Source of the DNA: Ruegeria sp. 6PALISEP08
Lineage (GTDB): Bacteria > Pseudomonadota > Alphaproteobacteria > Rhodobacterales > Rhodobacteraceae
Assembly (NCBI RefSeq): GCF_001238295.1
Contig: NZ_LGXZ01000011.1
Span: 88,106-152,105 of the forward strand
DNA length: 64,000 bases
Direction of reading: 5' to 3'
In this document: in pieces, positions 57,720 through 64,000 of the stretch
How positions within the stretch are numbered: the stretch's first letter is position 1
Layout: the number at the start of each line of letters is the position of its first letter
The notes under the pieces: model-generated
What the model was told of the DNA's origin: nothing
What the model saw: only the letters and a program-made list of their open reading frames with translations
The model's database searches: none
Made by a program: the position numbers and the translations under genes

Positions 57720-58445
57720 CTATTTTCTGCGATAAACCAACAGGTCCGGCAGATAATCAATCAGGCGAATAAACCACGAAAACGGTGCCGGGAAATCGGT
57801 ACGGAACCGGCGGCGCGACATCGCTTTGACCACGCGTTCTGCCGCATCCTCAGCAGTCATCAGCATCGGCATATTGAAACTGTTCTTGTCGGTCAGGCGG
57901 GTCTTGATGAAGCCGGGATTGACAATGCGCACCGTCACGCCCGTGCCCGCAAGATCATGCCGCATCGTCTCGGCCAGCGAGATCAGCGCGGCCTTGCTGG
58001 CCCCATAGCCGATAGCGGCAGGCAAACCATGATACCCGGCCAGCGATCCGATCAGCGTGATCTCTCCGTGACCCGCCTGCACAAAGCCCGGAACGATTTC
58101 ACCCAATACCCGCAACGCACCCGAATAGTTCACATCGCTGATCCTGAGCGACGCCTCGGTGTCCCAGTCGCCCGAGCGCATGGGCTCGTAAGCGCCTGCA
58201 TTATAGATCAGCCCATCGATATGGCTGGCCTCGGCCACGGCGGTGCGAACAGAGTCTAAATCAGTCACATCGCAGGGAATCGCCCGGGCATTAGGCAGCT
58301 TGGAACAGATATCATTCAAACGCGCAGAGTTGCGCGCAGACAGGATGAGATGCGCGCCCTCACGGCTCAACGCCTCAGCCAAGGCGCGGCCCAAGCCCTC
58401 GCTTGCGCCGATGATCCAAATGGTTTTCCCGTCAAAGCTGCTCAT
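57720..58445 (-). CDS. short-chain dehydrogenase, ECF-regulon type
   Basis: 241 residues of the SDR family. GASEGLGRALA at the N-terminus binds the cofactor, Ser at IGSLAGYHG and YGASKAAL give the catalytic set. The C-terminus ends in a hydrophobic amphipathic stretch (FSWFIRLIDYLPDLLVY) that may bind the membrane. SDRs of this type occur with the flavoprotein of COG2907 type in ChrR-regulated clusters. A TGATCC-N16-CGTAT element drives it, divergent from the flavoprotein operon. Confidence 0.9.
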   Translation of the reverse strand: MSSFDGKTIWIIGASEGLGRALAEALSREGAHLILSARNSARLNDICSKLPNARAIPCDVTDLDSVRTAVAEASHIDGLIYNAGAYEPMRSGDWDTEASLRISDVNYSGALRVLGEIVPGFVQAGHGEITLIGSLAGYHGLPAAIGYGASKAALISLAETMRHDLAGTGVTVRIVNPGFIKTRLTDKNSFNMPMLMTAEDAAERVVKAMSRRRFRTDFPAPFSWFIRLIDYLPDLLVYRRK

Positions 58446-58476
58446 GTGTGGGCCGTTTCAATTGTGTTTCACAATA

Positions 58477-58503
58477 ATACGGCCCCGCATACGCGTCGGA
58501 TCA
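58477..58503 (-). promoter_or_regulatory. ECF (RpoE/ChrR-type) promoter of the SDR gene
   Basis: On the minus strand TGATCC (58503-58498) is followed by exactly 16 bases and CGTAT (58481-58477). The expected start lies about 25 bases before the SDR ATG. The matching element on the other strand has the same two boxes and spacing. Confidence 0.75.
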
Positions 58504-58579
58504 AAACGGTATCGCAAATCACGAATGCTGTAACCAGAAGTCACAAGGTAGTGCATCTGTTAAAAACTCCTATCCCGAG

Positions 58580-58606
58580 TGATCCAGCGCACCGTACCGT
58601 GCGTAT
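58580..58606 (+). promoter_or_regulatory. ECF (RpoE/ChrR-type) promoter of the flavoprotein operon
   Basis: TGATCC (58580-58585), 16 bases, then CGTAT (58602-58606), about 26 bases before the likely start of transcription reaches the ATG at 58639. TGATCC is the -35 of the Rhodobacter sphaeroides RpoE regulon for singlet oxygen; the CGTA core of the -10 is common to ECF sigma factors. Confidence 0.75.
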
Positions 58607-58638
58607 CCCATTGTAAAATGTCACATAACGAGGCTGGA

Positions 58639-59970
58639 ATGTTCGACGAAATCCGGGGTGTACGGAAGAAAATTGCGATTGTAGGTGCAGGCATTTCGGG
58701 TCTCTCCGCCGCGTATTACCTTTCAGAAAACAACGACGTGACGGTGTATGAAGCCGAACCCAGATTGGGCGGCCATGCCCGCACGGTAATGGCTGGCAAA
58801 AACGGAGAGCAGCCGGTCGACACCGGATTTATCGTCTTCAACTACGCCACCTACCCCTATTTGACCCAGCTTTTTGACGAATTGAACGTACCTGTCATCA
58901 AAAGCGAGATGAGTTTTGGCGCGACCATCGACAACGGTCGCATCGAATATGGCTTGAACAATTTGCGCACGCTGACCGCGCAGAAACGGAACCTGGCGCG
59001 ACCCGCCTATTACAAGATGATCGCTGACATCCTGCGCTTTGGCAAAGAGGCACCCGAAGCCGCCAAGGACGACGACACCACAATTGGTGAACTGGTCGAT
59101 CAGCTGCGTCTGGGACACTGGTTCCGGCACAACTATCTGTTGCCCATGTGCGGCGCGATCTGGTCTACCCCGGTCGAGTTCGTGGATCAGTTCCCGGCCC
59201 GTTCGCTAGTACAATTCTTCCGCAACCATGCCCTGCTGGCGAGTGGGCGCGCCAATCAGCACCAATGGTACACTGTCAAAGGCGGCAGCATCGAATATGT
59301 CCGCCGCATCGACGCCGCCCTGCGCGCCCGTGGTTGCGACATCCGGCTGGCCGCCCCGGTTCAGGATGTTCAACGTGGTGAAATGGGCGTCGGCGTCACA
59401 AGTCACGGCCAGACGGATCAGTTCGACGAAATCATCCTGGCAACCCACTCGGACCAGTCCCTTGCCATTCTGGGTCAACGCGCAACCCCCGCCGAGGCCG
59501 CCGCGCTGGGTGCGATCCGCTATCAACCCAACACCGCAATTCTTCACTGTGACCCGGGGCAAATGCCGAAACGGCGCGCCTGCTGGTCCAGCTGGACTTA
59601 TCGCTCGCAAGCTGGAAATGTGGGCGTGACTTATTGGATGAACCGGCTTCAGAACATCCCGGACAGCGATCCGCTGTTTCTGACGCTGAACGCTTCATCA
59701 GAAATTCCCGCGGACAAAATCTATGATCAGGTCGAATTTGCCCATCCGGTGTTCGACAAAGCCGCCCTGAAGGCACAAGGGCAAATCCGCGAGATGCAGG
59801 GACAGAACCGAACCTGGTTTGCCGGCGCATATAACCGGCACGGATTTCACGAAGACGGGATTGCCAGCGCGATGCATGTCGTTGCGCAAATAAATGGCAC
59901 CCCGCAAACCATCGGAGCTGACAATGGCTTTTCTGGGAAAGATCCGGCCATCGCTGTGGCGGCCGAATAA
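58639..59970 (+). CDS. FAD-dependent oxidoreductase (COG2907 type)
   Basis: 443 residues. N-terminal dinucleotide-binding VGAGISGLSAAYYLS and the VDTGFIVFN block mark the amine-oxidase-like NAD(P)/FAD family often encoded with cyclopropane fatty-acid genes. The C-terminal WFAGAYNRHGFHEDGIASAMH is the second FAD-binding part. Relatives act in fatty-acid chain modification (desaturation) under singlet-oxygen control in Rhodobacter. ATG at 58639 follows GAGGCTGGA; two earlier in-frame ATGs lie inside the expected leader. First gene of a five-gene operon. Confidence 0.9.
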   Translation: MFDEIRGVRKKIAIVGAGISGLSAAYYLSENNDVTVYEAEPRLGGHARTVMAGKNGEQPVDTGFIVFNYATYPYLTQLFDELNVPVIKSEMSFGATIDNGRIEYGLNNLRTLTAQKRNLARPAYYKMIADILRFGKEAPEAAKDDDTTIGELVDQLRLGHWFRHNYLLPMCGAIWSTPVEFVDQFPARSLVQFFRNHALLASGRANQHQWYTVKGGSIEYVRRIDAALRARGCDIRLAAPVQDVQRGEMGVGVTSHGQTDQFDEIILATHSDQSLAILGQRATPAEAAALGAIRYQPNTAILHCDPGQMPKRRACWSSWTYRSQAGNVGVTYWMNRLQNIPDSDPLFLTLNASSEIPADKIYDQVEFAHPVFDKAALKAQGQIREMQGQNRTWFAGAYNRHGFHEDGIASAMHVVAQINGTPQTIGADNGFSGKDPAIAVAAE

Positions 59971-60469
59971 CGGGATGCGGCGCGCGGCGCTGCTGACAGT
60001 GGCTCTCCTGGCCCCGCCTGGCGTGCTGGCATCGCCAGTGAAAGAAGAATTGAACGACGCGCAACTGCGCGGCTCAGCGACTTTTCGGTATCTGGGTCTA
60101 CCGATTTATGACGCCAAACTCTATACCCCCGGTGGCGCTCCGCTTAATTGGAGCGAAGACATCGGCCTGCAACTTACGTACCGCAAAAACATCAAGAAGA
60201 AAGCGCTGGTCAACTCGACCCTGGACGAGATGGACCGGATCGGACGTTCCACCCCCGTGCGCGATCAACTGGACCGGTGCTTCAAATCCGTGACCAAGGG
60301 GGACAGCTTTCTGGCTGTGTCCAACGGGCCGGACAACGTGAGCTTCTGGCTGAACGGTCAAAAGACCTGCACCATGTCCTATCCCGGCATCAAGCGCAGT
60401 TTCATGTCCGTCTTTCTGGGGGAAAACACGCGGTCCGCGTCTTTCACGCAGAAACTTCAGGGGCGCTGA
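59924..60469 (+). CDS. chalcone isomerase-like protein
   Basis: 181 residues. A membrane/signal segment at about 16-32, then the chalcone-isomerase-like fold: RGSATFRYLGLPIYDAKLYTP is the family signature (cut here to RGSATFRYLGLPIYDA), ending with LGENTRSASFTQKLQG. Bacterial members lack the plant active-site set and are proposed to bind fatty acids. ATG at 59924 follows GGAG and overlaps the end of the flavoprotein gene by 47 bases. Confidence 0.82.
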   Translation: MAFLGKIRPSLWRPNNGMRRAALLTVALLAPPGVLASPVKEELNDAQLRGSATFRYLGLPIYDAKLYTPGGAPLNWSEDIGLQLTYRKNIKKKALVNSTLDEMDRIGRSTPVRDQLDRCFKSVTKGDSFLAVSNGPDNVSFWLNGQKTCTMSYPGIKRSFMSVFLGENTRSASFTQKLQGR

Positions 60470-61692
60470 TGCTTTATCCTCGGGTCAGCCTGTACGCGCT
60501 GATGCTCGCTGCGGCGGGTATCCCACTTTATATACACCTGCCGCGCTTTGCGGCGGTAAATCTGGGCTTTGGCCTGGGGGTTATCGGAACCGTCCTGCTG
60601 GTAATCCGCCTTGTAGATCTGGTGCAGGATCCGTTGATTGGCTGGGCAATCGACAAATGGCCAAAGGGGCAGCTTGTGTTTGCCTCTCTGGCTGCATTGG
60701 GGCTGGCGGTTGGGTTCCCTCTGCTCTTTAGCTTGCCGCAGGGTGCCAGTGTATCAGCGCTGATCGCGATTCTGATCTTGCTGTTCTCGGCATACAGCCT
60801 CGGAACCATTCTTCTGTATGGACGCAGCGCAACCTTGGCAAAACATACCGATCCAAAAGAGCTGATGACCTTGGCGGCCTTTCGTGAAGGCGGGCAACTG
60901 ACCGGCGTGGTCATCGCCGCGAGCGCCCCGGCGCTTTTGGTTGCATTCGGAGCACAAGCCCAAGGTTATCCCGCTTTTGGAGTGTTTTTGGGACTGTTGT
61001 CCGTTCTGACCTTAGTGCTGACCGTTCCGATTTGGAGACGTACGCCAATCACTGGCACCGGCCTGTCTTTTGCGGGGCTGGGTCAGGCTGGGGGATTGCG
61101 TTTGCTGGCTCTCGCCCTGGTGAACAGCCTACCGGTAGCCATCACCTCGACCCTGTTTCTGTTCTTTGTAGAAGACCGACTGCAACTGCCGGACAAAGCT
61201 GGCCCACTGTTGATCCTGTTCTTCCTCAGTGCAGGCGCAAGCGTGCCGCTTTGGGCCAAGCTCAGCAACCGAATTGGCCCGAAACAGACTTTGCTGATTG
61301 CCATGCCCCTCTCGATCGCGGGGTTTATCGGTGCCGCCAGCCTAAGCGCCGGAAATCTTGCCGGGTTTGCTGTGATCTGCCTCGCCTCGGGCGCTGCTCT
61401 GGGTGCGGATATGGTCGTGTTGCCCGCCATGTTCTCGGTCGTCCTGACCCGGGCCGGGCTGAACGCATCTGCCGCGTTTGGTATCTGGTCTTTCGCAGGC
61501 AAACTGGGCCTCGCCCTGGCTGCCTTTTTCACCTTGCCGCTGTTGGAACGCAGCGGTTTCACCCCCGGTCAAACCAATTCTGCACAAGCGCTGGATACAC
61601 TGAATCTGGCCTATGCAGTGCTGCCCTGCATCCTGAAAGTTGGGGCATTTGGAATGGTCTTGACCCTGCCGACCGAGGTCGCAAGCAAATGA
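60469..61692 (+). CDS. MFS/GPH-type transporter
   Basis: 407 residues, about twelve membrane helices. The start MLYPRVSLYALMLAAAGIPL and the DLVQDPLIGWAIDKWP loop are typical of the GPH/MFS_2 carriers. Start codon shares one base with the preceding stop (TGATG), showing tight coupling. The substrate is unknown; in this operon a lipid or lyso-lipid is as likely as a sugar. A longer frame from 60148 is antisense-like overlap with the preceding gene and is not used. Confidence 0.85.
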   Translation: MLYPRVSLYALMLAAAGIPLYIHLPRFAAVNLGFGLGVIGTVLLVIRLVDLVQDPLIGWAIDKWPKGQLVFASLAALGLAVGFPLLFSLPQGASVSALIAILILLFSAYSLGTILLYGRSATLAKHTDPKELMTLAAFREGGQLTGVVIAASAPALLVAFGAQAQGYPAFGVFLGLLSVLTLVLTVPIWRRTPITGTGLSFAGLGQAGGLRLLALALVNSLPVAITSTLFLFFVEDRLQLPDKAGPLLILFFLSAGASVPLWAKLSNRIGPKQTLLIAMPLSIAGFIGAASLSAGNLAGFAVICLASGAALGADMVVLPAMFSVVLTRAGLNASAAFGIWSFAGKLGLALAAFFTLPLLERSGFTPGQTNSAQALDTLNLAYAVLPCILKVGAFGMVLTLPTEVASK

Positions 61693-62306
61693 ACGCTATC
61701 GCCATCATACTGCTGGTCCTTCTGATCGCAGTTTTCATCCGCGCCCGACTGTTGAGCTTTCGCGCGCAATCTCCGTCGGATTACACAGGAACCGGTCCTG
61801 TCTTTTCGCTGAAAGAGCATCTGAACGGGGAAATCCTGTCCGAGGGGCTGATCTATGGCCCCAATGGGAAGATGTCGAACAACTTCGTCGCCCGTATGGT
61901 TGGCGAATGGAACGGAAACTCGGGCACGCTGTTCGAATATTTCACCTATTCCAACGGCAAACAGATGTCCCGAAAATGGTATCTGACACTGGGCACCGGC
62001 AACACGTTCACCGCAATGGCAGACGATATTGTCGGTGAGGGTCAGGGCATCATGTCGGGATCAACCGTCAAACTGACCTACCGGATCATCCTGCCTGAAG
62101 ATGCCGGTGGCCACACTTTAGATGTGACAGATTGGATGTATCTGACGGAACACGGGGTCATCATGAATCGGTCCGAGATGCGCAAATTCGGCCTCAAGGT
62201 CGCTGAACTGGTGGCCACGATGCGCCCCGCTCCCGACGTGAAAATCACACATGTGCCAGGTGCAAACGGGTATGATGCGACATCCGAAGGGAAACCGCTG
62301 CAATGA
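61689..62306 (+). CDS. DUF3833 family protein, membrane-anchored
   Basis: 205 residues with an N-terminal hydrophobic anchor (IAIILLVLLIAVFIRA) and a lipocalin-like beta domain. LKEHLNGEILSEGLIYGPNG and the VGEWNGNSG and WMYLTEHGVIMNRSEMRKFG segments are DUF3833. ATG at 61689 overlaps the MFS stop by ATGA. Proposed role: binding or handling a lipid at the membrane. Confidence 0.85.
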   Translation: MNAIAIILLVLLIAVFIRARLLSFRAQSPSDYTGTGPVFSLKEHLNGEILSEGLIYGPNGKMSNNFVARMVGEWNGNSGTLFEYFTYSNGKQMSRKWYLTLGTGNTFTAMADDIVGEGQGIMSGSTVKLTYRIILPEDAGGHTLDVTDWMYLTEHGVIMNRSEMRKFGLKVAELVATMRPAPDVKITHVPGANGYDATSEGKPLQ

Positions 62307-62845
62307 GTGTTTTCCGTTCCCTGATCACGTTTCTTGCGATAGCAAGCCTTGCCCTTCTGGCGGCGTGCTCCAGCAAGCCCAAAGTGCCCAAGACGTTTTT
62401 GTCCGACCGGCAATTGAACCTTGAGGAATTTTTCGAAGGCAAGACGGTGGCATATGGTCAGTTTCAGGATGTTCTGGGCAATATCCCCCGCAGATTCACC
62501 GTTGATATCGACGGGGCATGGGATGGCGAAACCCTGACGCTGGTCGAAGATTTCGTCTATGACGATGGCGCCACCGAACAGCGTATCTGGACTCTGACCA
62601 AAACCGATGAAGATACCTGGACAGGTACTGCCCCCGGCGTGTTGGGCACTGCCAGCGGGATTGAGCGTGGGGATACGTTCAACTGGAAATACAAGATCGA
62701 CCTGCCGATCAAGGACGGGACGATGCGTGTCAAATTTGACGACTGGATGTGGTTGTTGGATGACGACCGGCTACTGAACCGCGCCTATGTCTCGCGCTAT
62801 GGCATGCGCCTGGGCGAAGTGATCCTGTTCTTCGAAAAGAAATAG
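62303..62845 (+). CDS. DUF3833 family lipoprotein
   Basis: 180 residues. Lipobox LLAAC at 18-22 makes it a lipoprotein. The domain is a second DUF3833 copy: LNLEEFFEGKTVAYGQF, VDIDGAWDGETLTLVEDF, and DWMWLLDDDRLLNRAYVSRYG. Overlaps the previous gene by ATGA and ends the operon. The two paralogues differ in anchoring (helix versus lipid). Confidence 0.87.
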   Translation: MSVFRSLITFLAIASLALLAACSSKPKVPKTFLSDRQLNLEEFFEGKTVAYGQFQDVLGNIPRRFTVDIDGAWDGETLTLVEDFVYDDGATEQRIWTLTKTDEDTWTGTAPGVLGTASGIERGDTFNWKYKIDLPIKDGTMRVKFDDWMWLLDDDRLLNRAYVSRYGMRLGEVILFFEKK

Positions 62846-62872
62846 CCGACGTAGGCTCAGACCTTCATCTCG

Positions 62873-63097
62873 TCAGTAAAAGATGAATTCGTCGGTAGGA
62901 ACCTGTGACGATCCACTGGCCGATCCTGCCCGCTTCGTTCTTGTCCCGTTCGAGGCGGCAGCCTCGGGTGCAAGTGCATTTTCTGATTTGAGGCGCGCGC
63001 GCTCAATCTCACCCCATAGGAAAAACAGACCGTCCCTTTTACCCATCAAACGCGCAGGCACCCTGGCCCGCAAAACACGTGTTTTTGCTTGTGGCAT
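62873..63097 (-). CDS. small hypothetical protein near the decayed replication gene
   Basis: 74 residues from ATG 63097 (weak GAGAG upstream): basic N-terminus (PQAKTRVLRARVPARLMGKR), then an Ala/Ser-rich tail. Not recognised. The open frame extends upstream to 63199 but that part is AT-rich intergenic sequence. The ORF is divergent from the broken replication gene. It may be a fragment of the same element. Confidence 0.35.
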   Translation of the reverse strand: MPQAKTRVLRARVPARLMGKRDGLFFLWGEIERARLKSENALAPEAAASNGTRTKRAGSASGSSQVPTDEFIFY

Positions 63098-63166
63098 CTG
63101 CTCTCTCACTGCCTCCGGTGTTATCCACCTTTTTGGAAAGGCTATCGAATTTGTGCAAAAAAAGCA

Positions 63167-63184
63167 ATTTTGCATAAGCAAAAT
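63167..63184. repeat. inverted repeat in AT-rich segment
   Basis: ATTTTGC and GCAAAAT flank ATAA, a perfect 7-bp palindrome in an AT-rich patch. About 45 bases to the left is TTATCCACC (63121-63129), one base off a DnaA box. Together with the replication-gene remnant this could be the relic of a plasmid origin or an operator. Confidence 0.35.
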
Positions 63185-63314
63185 AGCGCTCGCAATCATG
63201 CATTGATGGGCTGGCAGCGTGACTCACTTTAAGATTGCATTCGAGTTCTGCGCCCAGCAATCGTTCTCCGACCTGTTTTCCCAACCTCAACCAAATCGCG
63301 CGGCGTTCGCCGAA

Positions 63315-63342
63315 AGAGGGGGGTGATTGTAGCCCCCCCTCT
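63315..63342 (+). other. G/C hairpin ahead of the replication-gene remnant
   Basis: AGAGGGGGG and CCCCCCTCT form a 9-bp stem with a 10-base loop, 30 bases before the ATG of the pseudogene. It could act as an attenuator or a nick-site structure of a rolling-circle element. No T-run follows. Confidence 0.4.
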
Positions 63343-63372
63343 GGAAATACCGGAACCCAAGAAGACCTCAAA

Positions 63373-63799
63373 ATGCACATAGTAAATCGAGGCTTCGACA
63401 CATTCGCGCTTTCGATTCAGGCGAACATTTCTCAGGAGCTGTTCGATTTGCTTAACACCGAACGGGAAAGAGCCAAAGAAGAGCGGCACCCCGTTCCTAT
63501 CAGCTACGGCGGCGCAGACTTTGACTTGTTGCCCCATGGTGGCAACGGGTATCGCTTTATCCTAAAAGGGGGGGCCTTTGGATGTGCATTGGTCCTTCAG
63601 GAAACCAAATGCACGCGACCCTTGGGGCATTCGGATTTCGGGTGGTTCAACTCTTCTAGCGACACAAGGGCTCGGGTGTGCGCGATCTTATATTGATAAG
63701 ACCCTGACAAGGCTGGGATTCCGATTTGAATCGCACCAGGTTAGTATCGGTCGGGCGGATTTCTGCGTTGATGTACTGGCACCTCAATACCAAACATGA
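63373..63799 (+). pseudogene. broken replication initiation protein gene
   Basis: ATG at 63373 opens FDTFALSIQANISQELFD and SYGGADFDLLPHGGNGYRF. At about 63588 the frame breaks, and the next frame continues with WSFRKPNARDPWG and IGRADFCVDVLAP, then stops at 63799. Removing one base near 63588-63592 joins them into one product. The RADFCVDV motif is like the Rep_trans (replication initiation factor) metal-site motif. The second frame ends too early for a full Rep, so the gene is also truncated. Likely a remnant of an integrated plasmid or phage. Confidence 0.6.
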
Positions 63800-63890
63800 G
63801 CGTTATCTAGGTCGTCGGTATTTTTCTAAATCTCGCGGGTCTAGGTCTGGCCATATCGGACTTATTGGGTGGTCCGGTCAAAACAGATGC

Positions 63891-64000
63891 ATGGATAAAA
63901 ACCTACCAAACCCATTTTCCGCCATCGTTGTTGGCGTCGCTGTTTACCTGATATCAATCTCGATTGATCTGGCTTTCATTGCGCTTTCTCTAGGGTCAGG
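63891..64000 (+). CDS. hypothetical membrane protein, N-terminal part
   Basis: ATG at 63891 opens a frame to the right edge: MDKNLPNPFSAIVVGVAVYL then another hydrophobic stretch with ISIDLAFIALSLG. It looks like the first one or two helices of a small membrane protein. No clear ribosome site. The 91 bases before it hold nothing recognisable. Low confidence because of short length. Confidence 0.3.
   Translation, partial: MDKNLPNPFSAIVVGVAVYLISISIDLAFIALSLGS

Noticed and set aside
62883..63206. 107-codon plus-strand frame after the DUF3833 operon
   Set aside because: It runs antisense over the small ORF at 62873-63097 and into an AT-rich spacer, with no ribosome site or recognisable domain.
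1..64000. CRISPR arrays, tRNA or rRNA genes, intact insertion sequences
   Set aside because: Looked for by eye; no regularly spaced repeats, no cloverleaf with a TTCGA arm, and no transposase motif was found. A tRNA or covariance search would be decisive.

Overview
The window looks like chromosome from an alphaproteobacterium of the Rhodobacterales, most probably the marine Roseobacter group. The reasons are the moderately high G+C, the tightly packed operons with ATGA, GTGA or TAATG start/stop overlaps, the GAAC-N7-GAAC type of LexA box, the TGATCC-N16-CGTAT type of ECF sigma promoter, and family-level similarity of most proteins (class III cytochrome-type c2, GSH-formaldehyde dehydrogenase, DUF1203, DUF1285, DUF2798, NDUFS6-like zinc finger). 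No rRNA, tRNA, CRISPR array or intact insertion sequence was seen. Most of the window is ordinary core genome. The accessory-looking part is the last 1.2 kb.

Layout. 0.3-3 kb: pncB (NAD salvage) behind a 27-bp palindrome, tail to tail with an aldehyde dehydrogenase. 3-9 kb: a minus-strand operon for a peptide-type ABC importer (binding protein, two permeases, double ATPase) with a pentameric ligand-gated ion channel gene inserted between the binding protein and the permeases. 9-14 kb: panBC, glpK, a VOC protein, smpB, idi. 14-21 kb: cytochrome c, a NylC-type P1 peptidase, an SDR, arfB, an 18-codon ORF with a full-length Shine-Dalgarno complement, a queuosine-precursor transporter, then an MFS/mepA/phytase-like operon. 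21-27 kb: yggT, recQ, yaaA, a soluble hybrid histidine kinase. 27-34.5 kb: PAN-domain alpha-2-macroglobulin and its partner pbpC. 34.5-41 kb: a four-gene Bat-type locus (moxR, DUF58, BatA/DUF4159, GATase-like membrane protein). 41-49 kb: DUF1285, a DMT exporter, a hydroxypyruvate-isomerase-like protein, polA, a frameshifted exported protein gene, a small zinc-finger protein, an orphan ABC ATPase, DUF1203.

49-58 kb holds a dispersed SOS mutasome: dnaE2 (short, without its C-terminal OB region) and imuB, each behind a LexA box and separated by 4 kb of unrelated genes (truncated haemoglobin, DMT exporter, NYN/LOTUS protein, adhC, I78 inhibitor). No imuA was seen. 57.7-62.8 kb is a divergent pair of units (SDR one way; flavoprotein, chalcone-isomerase-like protein, MFS carrier and two DUF3833 proteins the other way). 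Each is driven by a TGATCC-N16-CGTAT element, as expected for an RpoE/ChrR singlet-oxygen and membrane-lipid regulon. 62.8-64 kb holds a decayed plasmid or phage replication gene with inverted repeats.

The most interesting signals are the ion channel inside the importer operon, the paired ECF promoters over a lipid-modification module of unknown chemistry, the dispersed and shortened mutasome, and the short ORF whose ribosome-binding site is a 16-nt complement of the 16S rRNA tail.
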